Positions 40,468-53,799 of a stretch of DNA of 64,000 bases are shown here, piece after piece. Position 1 is the first letter of the stretch, and each line of letters begins with the position of its first letter. The notes below the pieces were generated by a model. The model had not been told where the DNA came from, did not search any database, and saw only the letters and a list, made by a program, of their open reading frames with translations. Location: positions 140,099 through 204,098 of the forward strand of contig JAYKAV010002916.1 of NCBI GenBank assembly GCA_035582835.1. The letters are read 5' to 3'. This DNA is from Phoebastria nigripes. Its lineage: Eukaryota; Chordata; Aves; Procellariiformes; Diomedeidae. Both the position numbers and the translations under genes were made by a program.

Positions 40468-43000
40468 GATTATCTACTCATAGGCAGAGCTGATTTTGTC
40501 TAGTAAGAGGGTGAGAATCAGGAATACTCCAAAAAACCCAAACCAACCCCACCACGAATCAGTTCATGGGATGGAAAGGTCTGCAACACCATTCCAGGCT
40601 ACTCAGCAAGGGACTTACCCAGGACCCAAAGTGTACCCTTTGCACACTCATCCTTACCTGCACTTCAGAAGAGCACTGTGCCAGGACCACTCACCTTATA
40701 TATCACATTTTGCCTGCTTCAGAGNGCACAACCTCAGCCTAATGTGTAGTTCAGATAATTGCTGCTTTGTTCCACCTATCTCACAGAATAAACCCCAAAT
40801 TAAACTAATAACCATTACTATGTTGTTCTGTTGTTCTGAAAAGTACAAGAAAGCCTGAAGATCTGTAATGTACCTGGCTCTAGCAAGGTTTTCATAATTA
40901 AACAGTTCTTCAGAATGTATCTTTTCCGCATTTACAGGGAAAGACCCAAATGTTACAAAAACCTGATTTCTGCAGAGTAGCTCCATAGTATACAATGCAA
41001 CAACAAAAACCTTATTTGGTATTAATCTCATTCATTATAGAATTAAAAACACTACACAAACAAAGGTTTTCTTGTCCCAAATGTCTTTCAACTGTGCCCA
41101 TTTTGCAAACATCTTGGGCTTCAATTCAGCAAACAATAAAACAAGACTGAAGCACACAGATACACTGCAAAGTCATTATTTCTGTCATTATTAAGGTAGA
41201 AAGTTGACACCCTTAGCTAACTTGGAGCACCAAAACCAATGACCAGTAAACTGTGTGCGCCATGAATAATTAATGAGTCCTTTCAAGGGTTTTTTGCCAG
41301 TTCTCTTGAAACTGACCAAAATAATGCAGGATGATGACAAAGATGCATCATCTCTGTTGTTAAGATGTGAGCCTTATCTGCCCAGCCAGCTCATTTGTCT
41401 GAAAGTAATCATTGTCTCATGGATGGTTTGTATTTCTGGCGCCTGCTCTAGGAGCACTGTGTTATTTAGATCCACACTCTGTTTGAATTTGAAAATAAGC
41501 TACCACTGAGCTTCACAGGTACATGGNGCCCAAGCACCAAGCCCAAGCTGAGGCAGAACAGGCAGTCCTGCTCTATATCCTCTAACTGGGGATTTCAGGA
41601 GCACAAATAGATGAAGACATCATCAAAAATAGAGAAGACTTTGGAACAAGTGAGACAAGAAACAGAGAACACAAGAGGCCAGGAACAGGAGAGAAGATTG
41701 CTGTAGACTTCCAGCCAGGAACCCTGGCTCCGGTGACATCAACAGGGGGGTTGTTATCAGACTAGCCAGAGTGACCACAGTCAGACCACTACTAATCAGT
41801 GGCCCCAGAATCAGGCTTAAAGACTTACTCTGCCCTATGGCTGTCCTAGAGCATCTCCAGCGCAGAGCCAAGTGCCCATGCTCTCAGGACTGCCTCATCT
41901 CAGGGAGCCTTTTTTGCACAAAATTGAGACCCCCTAGGAAATAGTTTCTGCGTGACCTCCCTGTCCCAAGATATTTTCACAACGACTGATAGGAGAGATG
42001 CAGCAGACCTTATGCACCATACTTTTTACATGGCTCAGTGTTGCACAACGGCCTCCTCCTCCCAGTGACATGAAAAGGGACAAAATGCCATTAAACACAA
42101 TTAATGTTTGTACTGTAATAAACTGTTATGCAGTAGCTCACTACAATCCAGCCCTAAACAGAAAATATGACATTCGCAGTATGATACTGTCCCAAGAACC
42201 TATGTAAGTTGGGCTCTGTGAGTAGAGATCTATGTTAATGACATCTTCTTGACAGTGTGCATTTTCTGTCTAACCATTCCAGTTTTAATACAGCACTGTA
42301 TTGCCAAAGCCCTTCTGGGGAACGTGGGACTTGTCGAGAGGCTGTAAAAATACTACTAAGGTATTTAGAAAAATCCAGACTAGTTCTGAACAAACTTCTC
42401 AGCAGAGTAAATTAGCCNCAAAAGGCCTGAGTGCTAACACAGGTATCTTGTAACGGCACCTGAGTTCTCTCATGCACAGCAAGCAGGTATCAGCCTGAGA
42501 TTGAACTGCACGCTTTCTCCTTCCTACCTGCTCTGAAAAAGTTATTTCATCTGAGCTCCTCCTGGCTGGGAGTAGGAACAAAGAGGAGGGATATTTTTGT
42601 GGTGCTACAGCTTCTTTTGGAAATTTAGTAACAATTTTAGAAAAAGATTAAAGAGTGTTTTAGTAAACTTCAAACAGACAACAGATGTTGGCTTTAATAA
42701 AAATGAGTTATGAAAGAGAAGGGAATCACAAGAATTAATTAGAGGATGCTGAGCAAAGAAAGTTCAGAAATCTGACATTTCCTCACAATTAGTTTATAGA
42801 TTAGCATCCCCTCAGGACAGGTGGATACTCTTTCTTTACTTGTTTTTAATAAAGACAGTATCACATTGGTCTCACCACTACCGAAAGCACAGACCATTAG
42901 CTCTGTATTTGAGTAGTGTAAACACAGCCCATAAAGTCATCACTCCAGCTCCTAGGAGCATCTCTTCTTAAAGCCAAGCACAGCGCCGGCAGTGTGCACG

Positions 43001-46000
43001 TCTTCTGAATGCAAGTGCAGTGTTTGCAGTGCCTGGGTGCAAACTTCACCACAGTGACAGTAAAGGAAGAACGACTTGCTCACGCCAGGCTAACAGGTGA
43101 AAGGGAACATTCGCTCCGGTACTTCGGGGAGCAAGGTGATGGATAATCAGCAGGGAAAAGAAATACTGCCAAATGAATGATGGAATGTGAACCAACTGTC
43201 TTTTTTCTTTAGAAACAGCAACAGACCCTATTGTAGGCCTCTGAATGACCTCCTCTAGTACAGCGACTCCCACGCAGTAATAGTGAAGAAGGATCAGTAA
43301 TAGGCATCACTGAAATTACAGACTATGCACAAGTCATTCTCCGCATAAACTGTAGTAGTTGCAGTAGCGCGGAGCTCTCTCCTCTAACATGGAGAAGCAC
43401 TCCCATCACAAAATACTGGAATGGGAAAATGTTCACGATAAAAGTAAAATGATATCCAGAAGTATCAGATATAAAANCAGTACAGAAAGCTAAACTTACT
43501 GCTCGGTCTTCTAAAATACATGGACTTGGAATAGAAGACAAAATGACTGTAAAATATTATATGTAGAATCATGGAAGGGGAGGTGCTAAGAAGTAATTCA
43601 GAAGTATTGGACTTCCCAAATGACAGGTGGCTTTTCCCACAGTCACGCAGGACAGTGTGGGGTGCCAAAGCTTGCATCAAAGAACCCTTTTGCTTTGTTA
43701 AGCCCCTAACTTAAGCAGGGTGTCCTGGCACAGTGGCTAACAGTACCCATGAATAACAGGCCAAAGGTACACAGGGACTCATCCAGAAGGACCCTGAAGG
43801 TATAACCTAAGGGAATCTCTCACTAGTGGGCACCCATGTCCTTTTGTGTCCCACTCCAACAAAGACATCCAAAGTTGAATGATTCTTTGAAAATCCAGCC
43901 TCTGATGCTGCATGGCATTATGTGGCTGGTGACATCATGTCACTGGAGTAATTGGAGCTAAGAGCCTGCTCAAAGTGCTGTGCTAAATGAAGGCTATGAA
44001 CTGAGATGGGGGGAGGTAGGGGAAAGCATAGGCTTACATAGTGCTGGAGGAGTGAGAATAAGGCCTCACATGGGAGAAATCTCACTGGGGAGGTCCCAGT
44101 TTGGCCATAAGCATGGCACTCACTCTGTGCACAGTGTTTACCTCTAACTGAACAGAGATGTTTTCCGTCATCAGGAGCAAACACAGCACCTGGCTACAAC
44201 AGCAGTCATTGACAATCACGGTTAAATGGAACTTAGTTCTCTGAAATATGAGGGTTATAAAGACCTGACCAGTTTCACCCCTCCTGCTCTAAGGCACTAG
44301 ATCAGCAGCAGTGCCGACTCAGAAATCCTCCACGCACCCTGCTGAACCTCGCTGCCCACCTGTGAGCTGCTCTCTTCATCTCCATGAGAAGCTGTCACAT
44401 GCAATCCAGTGCATTGTCCTTGTGGATAACACCACCAGCTCCAGCTGACCTGATAGATCCTTGCAGCCTACTATGAGTGTTACTGGGGGCATCAAGCTGT
44501 ACCTGCAACTGGTCATCTCACGGTCACAATGGCCATGCTACCACTGACCACAGCTCTGAAGCAATACAACCCAACACTGGAATGAAGACATCCAAAGGGA
44601 CACTGGAGCACAGAGGTACCGAGTAGCCATAGCAACCCACAGTGGCTACCTATTTTCCTTCCTACTGTACTACTGCTTTTCTCTTATGCTACTGATTTTC
44701 TATCATACTGTATAAGTCGCAGACTCAACTGATCTCCAGCCAGCTGAGATGCTAANATTCTCTGAAAATAACTTTATTAACAGGTTTTCTTCTCGTCATC
44801 TTAAAAGTGCTGCAGTAAACTCGGATTTTATGTAAAAAGGAGAGAGAAAGGAAGGAAAAAGATGCCACCAGTCTCACCAGATGCTTAGTCTCACCAGACA
44901 GCAAGCTAGTATAACCATTTATGTATGTTACTCTTATTTACTAGTCTTATGTGAAAATGACCGGCAGCTTTGTTTTGCCAGGATTCCTGTGACTAGGAGA
45001 GCCAGGCAGCCGGCAGGCAACTCCCAGTTTGGCATTTGTGCTCAGCCCCCTGACCGCAGGCAGCTACAGGCTCCTCCTCTGCCCTGTGACCAGCTAGTGG
45101 TCCTCTTGGAGACAGCAGAAACGATGGTGGAAAGATTGGACCTGGTCGTGGCACAGGAGCTCCTTTGGGCAAGTCAAGGAGGGACTGCAGGACTCAGCCT
45201 CTACATCTCAGAGAAGCCACGGAGGCAGACAGCTCTTTCTAAGCTTCACCCACTGGACTTGCTGGCTCTCTCCTCCTATTTCACTTCTGCAATATGAAGG
45301 GCTTATTGTATAAAGGTCAGCCTTGATCTGTGGTCCAAATACAGTAATTTATGGCAAAATTAGGACAAGAGAAAAACCATACAACTGACACTAAATTTCA
45401 TCATAAATGGACTGATGAACCTCACCTTCACAAAAGAAGAGGCAGGTCATTCTGTCAGAATTGGCTGCCTCCTGCAGAATCTTAACAACTTATTTATTTA
45501 TTATTCTTGTTACTATGTGAGGAAGAAGGGACAGAGTGAAGAAAAGCAAGAAATGTATTTGAAATTTATAATAATGTGTACTCCTTGTCATGCTGCATTA
45601 AAGTTCTGCCAGGCAAGCACTAAATTGGGATGTTCTACAAGAGTTAACTAAATACAAGGAAACCAATGTGTCCTTCTTTTATACTTGTACCTAAGGAGCA
45701 GGAACGCTTACCCCAGCAAATGGTCTGCTGTCAGCGTATGTGTTAAACACCAGCCGTGCACCGGTATTGCAGTGAGTCCATGTCTGATACTGCAGTAGCA
45801 ATAGCTAGTGTCCCTGAACGTCATCTCACTGCAGAGGAACTTACTTCATGTTATCATCATAAACATGGAAGTAACCCAGCTTTTGCTATGTAACAAATTT
45901 TAACTAGAAAGGAAACCTTCCTGCTTCACAGTAGATTTGGGCTACTTCGGTTTTGGCAAAGAAATTATCACCTCTCTACTACAGGAAGGAAAATTTCACT

Positions 46001-49000
46001 AGAAGAAAAATAACAGTGCCGGTTAATGAACAGGACATGCAAGCGTGATGATCCCATGAAACCTGTGAGAACATGTGCGAATCAAACATCACTGCCTGAG
46101 GCCATGGCTGGTGCATGTCAGAAAGACAAAGTGTTCCAAGACCTTTGTCAAGCAAAACCTCAAAGCAAGATATATGAGGAGAAGACCATTTTATCACACA
46201 CTGCCTAGAACAGCACTGGGTAACATTTTCTAGAGGAGAAAGTTAGCTAACATCATCTCCTGAAAGGGCTTGTGAATTAGGTTAGGGAGCTTGTAACTAC
46301 CTGCTAACTCTTTACAACTTTAGCGGAGTAGAAGCCTGAAACTTCCTTAGATTATAACATGGGGTCACATGAAGGAAAAGCTTAATATCTACCACTACAG
46401 AATCACAATGTTGGTGTCACTGAAAGGATGCATGACTGCTAGCTACAGAATTTTAATTCCCTCAGATACTTTATTACTCATAGTTTTTCTGTGCAGTACC
46501 AATGGCAAGCCACTTATATGACTCTGGGACCTCCAAAAAACAAAAATGCAGACATATTTACATTTCCTCCACATAGCTGCTTCATGCAAAGTAAATTGCC
46601 AAGGAGCATATCAATGCATTCATTTTAAAAAGGCTTGTTTGCACTGTTTCCTTGAAGGAATTTGAAAACGTTCTTTCTCCCTTCCCTTTAAATGACACTT
46701 TGGAATTAGTATGTCATTGTGCGGATCAAGGCCATTTGCATGAATATAAAATATTCAATTAATAAGACTCTGGAATATTTAATCGTGACATTGAAATGCT
46801 AAGGACTGCATTAACATTTATTATGCTCTATAAAGGAAGGATCTCCAGCACTCTGCCTGCAACTGTTCTATAATAGCTCTTTGGAGCTCGATGTGGGTTT
46901 TTGGTCTCTTTCCTAAACCAATGCTAAAAGGCAGTATTAATGCAGATTAAGCTAAATTTCATAACCACTAGAGTAACACTCCAAGAGAGAGTGAAATTAC
47001 TAGCTCTTGATTTAAAAAACTGGGAGAAACATTTTTTTTCCATTTTCAATTAGCAGAGCTTAGATGGCAGAGAATTATGCAGGCGAGTCTTTCCATTACT
47101 GGCTTAGGCCACNATGAAGAGCTATGAGATGCCAAGTACTGCACATCTCAGAGCAGGAATGTACCAGAGAGACGGATAACTCCAGAGGGAGACGGCCATT
47201 TGGATACCACTAAATGAGTCCTTCTTCAGGGTTTCAAATATTTACATCACCTTCAGCCACTTGGCATATCAGTTTGCTGCATTTCATCAGGTACTTCAGG
47301 TAAAGAACAAAAGTAGTGGCATATATGGATTCTTCATAGATACACAATTGCTTAATCATCTCACATACCTGTTCCAAGTAGCCAAATAATTAGATGCTAT
47401 CTATTAGGGAAGATACTCAACAAAGATGAATCTGCCCTACCCTCATCATCTGAGTCAACACAGTAAGTATTTTCATTTGTATAATACAAAGAGTTGTCTG
47501 CCAAAAATCAAGTGATGCAGCCCTACCTAGTGCAGGTAATTCCCCAGCATGGACAATAGGAAGGGAGGTTTATCCACATCCTCCCCAATCCCTGACCCAC
47601 TCTCTCATAGCACGATCCTTTTCCTACAAAAGCCCCTGCTTCTGTCTTGGAGGCTACCTGGGTGACACAAGGACATGGGCTAGCCAAGGACTCACTTTCA
47701 AAGAACAGAATCATCAACGGGATTTGTGTTACCCAAGATACGGGTTATGTGTGGAAATCTAACACTATCCCCAAACCCATCCAAAGTTTTATTTTGTTGG
47801 TTCTGGAGTGTCCCAACTTCTTCTGGGGCTGTGTAAGGTTCTTGTAAGGATGCTCACTACCTGACAGGAAGGTCCCACCACTTCGTAGGTTTGGACCCAA
47901 GCATTGTAGTAAAGCCCATGGTCGCTGTCATTGACAGCGTATGGTCAAGACGCCTTGTCTGGACTCTGCATTGATACCGTATTTGGCACATACATGAAAA
48001 CGGCAAAGAACAAAACCCACACGTGAGAAAATTACAGAGGTCCTTCTGACTGTGAAAGCAACTTCAGAGCCCAACTCCCTTCCTTCATTTGGGGAAGAAG
48101 GTTCTCCTAGATAATGGGCCTGGAAAACAGGTTTCCCTCGTTATAGGCAAATATTAATGTATTATTATTTAGGTACTATTAAATGTCTTTCCCAAAGAAC
48201 TTCAACTCTGGGCAGTCCCTGTACAAGACATACTACTGAATGGAAGGTCGGAAGATCAAAGGAGCAAAATAACACACACACACACCATGCCTGTGGGACG
48301 TTATTTGAATAAAGCTACACTGAACCCCTGACAGCAATTACCTGAGAAGGTGTGCAAAGGCCTTCCCTTTCCAACCACAGCAGTGCTCTGTCCTCCAAAA
48401 GACCGATGATTGATTCCTTCATCTAACTTTATTAATCCACCTGTACAGTATTTAGGAGTTCTCATTTTGACTGATGGCAAAACTGACTCTAGATCCGTAC
48501 AACTGGACTGCGCAGAGTTTCTCCTAAGTTGCAAGGGACCGAAATTCAATTGGAAGTGAAAGATATTACAGATTACTTTAAACTACCTTTTTTAGAACAA
48601 AAAACAGATCTTGCTAATAAGAGTAGGGCCCAGATAGTGCACTCAATATGTATCTTCACCAAAGAATCACCAAAATAAAAATAGGCAATAACATTTCAAT
48701 CTTGGTCTTGATAAAAATGAGAGCATGTCAAAGAAAGGCTTGAGACAAGTGAAGAATCATTGGCTTCATTCTAATGAAAAGGTCTGTAAATATGGCTCTT
48801 GATTTCACAAATTTCTTATTAAAGGAGCAAACTGGACTGTGGAGCTCATACCCATCAATGAGATGAAAGTCTTAAGATGCTAGAACTCCTAATCTAGCAA
48901 GCTGAAAAAACAAGTAGGGTTATTTATATGAGCCAGCCTCTTCAAAAAGGGTATAGGGAACACAGCATCTACAATTGCTGCTTTGAAAATTGGTGGAAAA

Positions 49001-50227
49001 TATATGGACTACCTGACATCTTAGAGGGCATATAGGGAAATATACAGGAATGTCAGAACTGTCAAAACCAAAGTTGGTTAAGACCTTGCAAATGACAGAA
49101 AAACAGCAGCAAACACATCAGATGAAGCATGGAACTAATTGAGACGGGGAAATTCTCATGGCCAGCCCTGGCCATACTAACACATTGATGCCAGGTTCAA
49201 TCTTTTAAACCGCACGCTTTAGCAGGATTTATTAGCTTTGGGAGCAGTGCCACTCTGCATCTGTCACCAGGCCATCAAGAGCCCTGCTGGATGAGAGATT
49301 TCTGCACCACGCTCACAGCACAACCCAAGCAGACCCTCAAAGAGCTTGGCTTATTTCATTCAGGAAAAAAAAAAAAAAACAAACCATGCTGTAAGAGGGC
49401 ATTTTTCCTCAGTGTATTCAGGGATACAAACATCAGGGAGGGAGAAGAGTTGTTAAAACTAAAAGGCAAAAATGCTTGCACAAGAGTAAATGGTATAAAA
49501 TAGTCATAAATCCAGGCTGAAAATCTGAAGATTTATAATCCTGACAGCAGTAAAATTTTGAGACAGCCTCTTAGCAGTAGTGGTAGAGGCAAAAAATTCT
49601 CTGCCTTGCTTTAAGATACAGTTTGCTCAGCCCACAAGGGTAATTATATGAGGGGCTTGTTAAAAAGGTTGGCCAGGATGTGCAAGCCAGAGCTATCTTA
49701 CATCAGTGCTAGTATTGAGAGGTTCCCATGTGCATGTCAGTTCAATATGTGGTTACCTGTATGTTTACAGGCAGTCCCAGTGTAGCAAAATTGCTCATAC
49801 AGTTAAAGTCAAGCACCTGCTGAAGCCAGATTTATGCCACCATGCATAACTCAACTGGTAATTCAAGCTTACTGTCAGGAGTTTGAGGCCAGGAGGTTGG
49901 CTGCTTTTTGGATCACCAAACAGCCCTCTGCACTTCTACTTCAGTTTCATGGTCTGAATGGAGTTATTGATTGGAAAGATTTCTCCACTGCCTCCCACTT
50001 TCACACCAAGCAACCCCAAACATTTATCACCAATTTTATTCTGGAAAAGGAATGAAAAGAACTAAAACTCAGTAGAAAAGCAGTTACAGGGGGAAAAGGG
50101 AGTCCGGACAGACACCTTGTAACCCTGGCCCAGCTGTTAGCCTGCCAGCTGACTCCGGGCACGTGCTTTTGCTGCTCCTCCGTCCCTGCTCTGCCTGCTC
50201 AGACTGAGCTCCTCAGAGAAGGCACCG
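43001..50227. other. No gene recognised; AT-rich candidate conserved block at 46.56-46.99 kb
   Basis: No repeat family or exon was recognised. A 430-base AT-rich block at 46560-46990 carries an octamer ATTTGCAT and a CAATTAAT motif (see findings). A (AC)7 tract occurs near 48273 and an A15 run at 49365-49379. Ambiguous bases occur near 43476, 44756 and 47113. Frames reach 138 codons (44881-45297, plus) without recognisable content. Confidence 0.5.
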
Positions 50228-51072
50228 TACCCAAGGGCCAATACTGTTTACCACCTTCATTAACGACCTGGATGATGGCACAGAGCACAGCCTCAGCAAG
50301 CTTGCAGATGATACAAAATTAGGAAGGGTAGTTGATAGACCAGATGGGTCTGCTGCCATTCAGAAGGACCTGGACAGGCTGGAGGAATGGGCTGAGAAGA
50401 ACCTCATGAAGTTCAACAAAGGGAAAAGCAAAGTCCTGCAACTGGGGAGGAATAACCCCATGCACCAACGTATGCTGGGGCCGACTGACCAGAAAGCACT
50501 TGGCAGAGAAGGACCTGGGAGGCCTGGTGTACAACAACTTGAACATGACCCAGCAGTGTGGCAAAGATGGCCACCAGCCTCCTGGGTTGCATCAGGCAGA
50601 GGTTGCCAGCAGGTCAAAGAAGGGGGCTTACATGGAGAGAGTCCAGCAAAGGCCCACAAAGCTGATGAAGGGACTGGAGCACCTCTCATATGCAGAGAGG
50701 CTGAGAGAGCTGGGACTGTTCAGCCTGGAGAAGAGAAGGCTCAGGCAGATCTCATCAATGTATATGAATACCTGAAGGGAGGGTGTAAAGGAGACGGAGC
50801 CAGGCTCTTCTCAGTGGCACCCAGGGAAAGGACAAGAAACAATGGGCACAAAATGAAATACACAAAATGTCATCTAAACATAAGAAAAAACTTTTTTAGT
50901 GCAAGGGTGATTGAACACTGGAACAGGTCGCCCAGACAGGTTTTGGAACATCCACCCACGGAGACAGCGAAAACCCACCTGGACACAACCCAGAGCAACC
51001 TGCTCTAACTGACCCTGCTTTGTGCAGGGAGTAGCTGCAGACATCCTCCAGCCTCAACCACTCTGTGATTTA
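50228..51072 (+). repeat. CR1 LINE, 3' part of the reverse transcriptase and tail (plus orientation)
   Basis: This is the best-preserved CR1 piece. From 50229 it reads 'GPILFTTFINDLDDG' and 'SLSKLADDTKLG'; the ADD of the catalytic RT box is intact. 'MKFNKGKSKVLQLGRNNPMH' begins at 50406. A frameshift near 50490 moves the frame to 'AEKDLGGLVYNNLNMTQQC'. About 30 residues normally lying between the 'VASRSK' block and 'VQQRPTKLMKGLEHLSYAER' are missing near 50625. A second frameshift near 50745 returns to 'NVYEYLKGGCKGDGARLFSV' and 'HLNIRKNFFSARVIEHWNR'. The copy ends after 'caaccactctgtgattt', the CR1 terminal motif, at about 51072. It is 5'-truncated at about 50228 and inactive. Confidence 0.93.
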
Positions 51073-52599
51073 TCCACAGCACGGCTCTAACGCGCACTAG
51101 AAACTGCACCAGGCTGGATTGCCCTGAGCAGGGCATCCCAGAAACACATTGTAGTTGCCTGGAAAAGTTCATCTTCCTGCATGGAGATGCTGCACGGATT
51201 TTTGCAGGAAACTGAAAAAATGGGAAATTTGGAAACCTTCAGTGCGATTTGGACCTAAACTGCATTGTATGAGCTCTCAGACCTGAAAGATATTTTCTCC
51301 CAGATGCCTGAGCAAGGCAGTGCATTTGGCAAACATCCAAGTGACTTGTAAAATGATGTACTAAAAAAATGGCAACACCAATTTTAAATTGTTTTAAGTG
51401 CTTACCAATGAATAATCTGCAGGTAGACAACATCTACTTTGCTAATGGCTTTATAATTGTGTGTTGTGTTAAGAACAAGCATTAGCATGGCTAAAGATTC
51501 CTGCATTTTGCTAGATCAAAATGTCTCCTAAGAGACAAAAATAGAAAGCGGCACTGAAAAATTTATCCCTCAGACAAAACAGACATTGCTTTCCCTTTTC
51601 TAATACACAATGCATACATATTTTAACATTTACAGTTAGCATCCATAAATATCAACGCTATTGCAATTTGATATTATTTAAAAGCAGTTGCATATACTTT
51701 GCAGGCACTAGACTGCCCAAGCACTTTGCCTTTATTTTTAAATTTGTTTAAATTGTTTTAAATTGTTTAGCACATGCCTTTGGCAGATGTCGCTGGGGGT
51801 CAGCCTGGAACAGTATCTGAGGGAGGGGAACTTCTCCATCCTTCCTGTACGGCAAGATCACTAAGACCCATGGCTCTGGGAGCTCCTGTGAGCACCAGGC
51901 ACCGGCAGAAGACAGCATAGGAGGTGAAGAGGCTGAATTTACCCATGGCAGGCCATACTAGGGTCACTGATGTGAAGCTGTTGCTACTCCTCAGCTAAGA
52001 GGGATTCAGTTGCTGTTTATAGGGGAAGGGGACACACGCTCCAACTTGTCCAGTGCTGAGGTGAAACCTGCCTCATGGAGTGCAGGAATCATGAAGGTCT
52101 GTTCTGCATCTTCTTTCCGTGACAATGTAAAGAAGCTTTTTCTGTGCCTAGCACTTCCACTCCACAGCCCATGCCCGCTGGCTCGCTGCCCCACCAGCAG
52201 CAACACCAAGCCCGTTTACTCCAGCAATCAGCATTACATGCTACAGGCTGTTAATTCCCTGGATCTCACTAGTTTACCCACAATCCTGCAAACAAGCTTT
52301 TGGATTTCTCTTTTTTCAGCAGTGCCTGTCAGGGCCACCTTGGCCTCTGGCTCCGAGAGGCTGTGCTGCTCCACACCTCCCAGACTGGGACACTTCCTCT
52401 GCTCGCACCTTGATCTCACCTACTTCCCCCTGTGTTCACCCTCAGCCCTTTTCCTAACCCTCACTGCCTCCCCTGGACATATCACTGCCCACAGAGAGAT
52501 GCAGATGCAGAGAGATGAGGTGCCTGATGCAGCTCTGAGGCAGCAGCAGATGCAATGCCAAGTCCCACNGGGCCTTCACAGTTGTAGGAAAAGGCTGAT
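51073..52599. other. No gene recognised; contains most of the window's longest open frame
   Basis: An AT-rich low-complexity patch at about 51735-51770 holds near-repeats of 'aaattgttt'. A plus-strand frame from 52010 to 52693 (227 codons) is the longest in the window, but it has no recognisable domain, has an ambiguous codon near 52569, and runs at its 3' end into an ancient CR1 relic, which argues against a conserved protein. Confidence 0.5.
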
Positions 52600-53350
52600 C
52601 AATCAGAGAGGGTTCATCAAAGAGCCAGGAGAACCATTAAAGAATTTGGAAGTTTGCCTTAGAGAAAGAGACTTCAGGAGCTGCTCTATTTAGCGTATCA
52701 AAGAAGATTAAGGAAAGACCTGATCACAGCCTATACAAATCAGCATGTGAACACAACCTGCAGAGCAAACTTTCCCACATAACAGGGTAGGGAAGGACCA
52801 TCACCTGTGTTGGACAGACAATCAGATCGCCTGTCAGGAACTGCCTCTTTTTGCCCTCACAATCCATGTAAAAATACAGCCCATTTTTTTATGTTCCTTA
52901 AGATTCAAAGCCTGAAGGCTGAAATTAGACAACTTCAGGACATAAGTAANAGGAAAATTTTACTGGGGGGGTAGGGCATGTAGTTGCTGGAGCAGCAGAA
53001 CCATGGATGTGATGGAGTCAAGAACATGAGCACTGTCCTGCAGGTTGGACCTTTGGCCACCCTTGTCCCCAAGCTCTCCTCTGACAGCAGCAAGGGGAGA
53101 TACCCTCTGCAGGGGCAGCGAACTGGGCCACTCTCTGTTGCCCATCCTCCCACACCCCCAGCACCCACCACCACTGTACCACAGATGTCAGCATGTTGGC
53201 CCTGATGACTCCTCTTTGGACTGGTCTCTGTCAGGGGTGATTTTAAGTTGATTGGATGCATTTTTAAACAGATAAAGTGGAACAGAGGAATGGACTTCAT
53301 TACACAAGAGACTGGACCGCGTGATCACAGTCACCCCTCTCTGCCCTCAT
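52600..53350 (+). repeat. Ancient CR1 LINE 3' end, interrupted (plus orientation)
   Basis: Four blocks follow an old amniote CR1 3' end in order. At 52668-52732, 'agacttcaggagctgctcta' then 'gacctgatcacagcctata' corresponds to the RELGLFSL-like and DLI-VY region. At about 52914-52945 lies 'tgaaggctgaaattagacaa'. At about 53242-53272, 'aagttgattggatgcatttt' corresponds to 'aatcaagattggatgttttt'. At about 53305-53340, 'agactggaccgcgtgatcac' corresponds to 'agactagatgatcac' near the terminus. Between the second and third blocks there are about 190 more bases than expected, with GC-rich unrelated sequence at roughly 52990-53230. It is decayed and non-coding. An ambiguous base lies near 52950. Confidence 0.65.
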
Positions 53351-53799
53351 TAGTGAAAAACACAGCCTTGCTGTTAGCGTTCCTCAGTGACACTGCAAAG
53401 TGATTCCATGCAGCTCCTGGGCAGAAGTGAACACGGCAATGTTGTTATACAGCTCACACACAAGATCTTCCTCTGAAAGCACCTCACACCTAAAACCTTT
53501 TCTGGGTAGGTATTTCTCAAGTGAAAAGAACAGATTTAAAAACACACAAAAGCATGCCATAACCGTAATTTTCTCTCTGAGATTTCTGTAGTCTAACTAG
53601 TGCCCCAGCCTACACCACTAATGAAAACAGAAATGCACTTCAGGACTGGTTCTGTACAGGCAAATTGGTTTGTGCCCCGAGAGCGTACCAAGGAGGCCTC
53701 ACTGCATGCTCCCCTTGGCGCGTAGTCTTTACCTGAGCATCCACTAACAGCTATAGTCAGAGCAAGGGCACTGCCCTACATGGACCTCTGCACTGACCC
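53351..53799. other. No gene recognised
   Basis: A short spacer between two ancient repeats. Only short frames are present and nothing was recognised. Confidence 0.6.

Larger units (their letters stand above)
36441..43000. other. No gene recognised; several small sequence motifs
   Basis: No interspersed repeat or exon was recognised. Small structures: a direct and inverted GTTAAC cluster at 37106-37170, a G-quadruplex-type tract at 38001-38021, and a T17 run at 40451-40467. Frames of 142-167 codons at 36.6-37.1, 38.8-39.2 and 39.0-39.5 kb lie on opposite strands or overlap others, and none shows a known domain. Ambiguous bases occur near 39892, 40725, 41526 and 42417. Confidence 0.5.

Noticed and set aside
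43563..43600. 'gtagaatcatggaagggg', resembling a CR1 3' terminus in reverse
   Set aside because: Only the first bases fit and the following sequence does not continue as CR1 3' UTR.
49365..49379. A15 run as the tail of a processed pseudogene
   Set aside because: The preceding sequence shows no recognisable coding or gene-derived content and no target-site duplication was evident.
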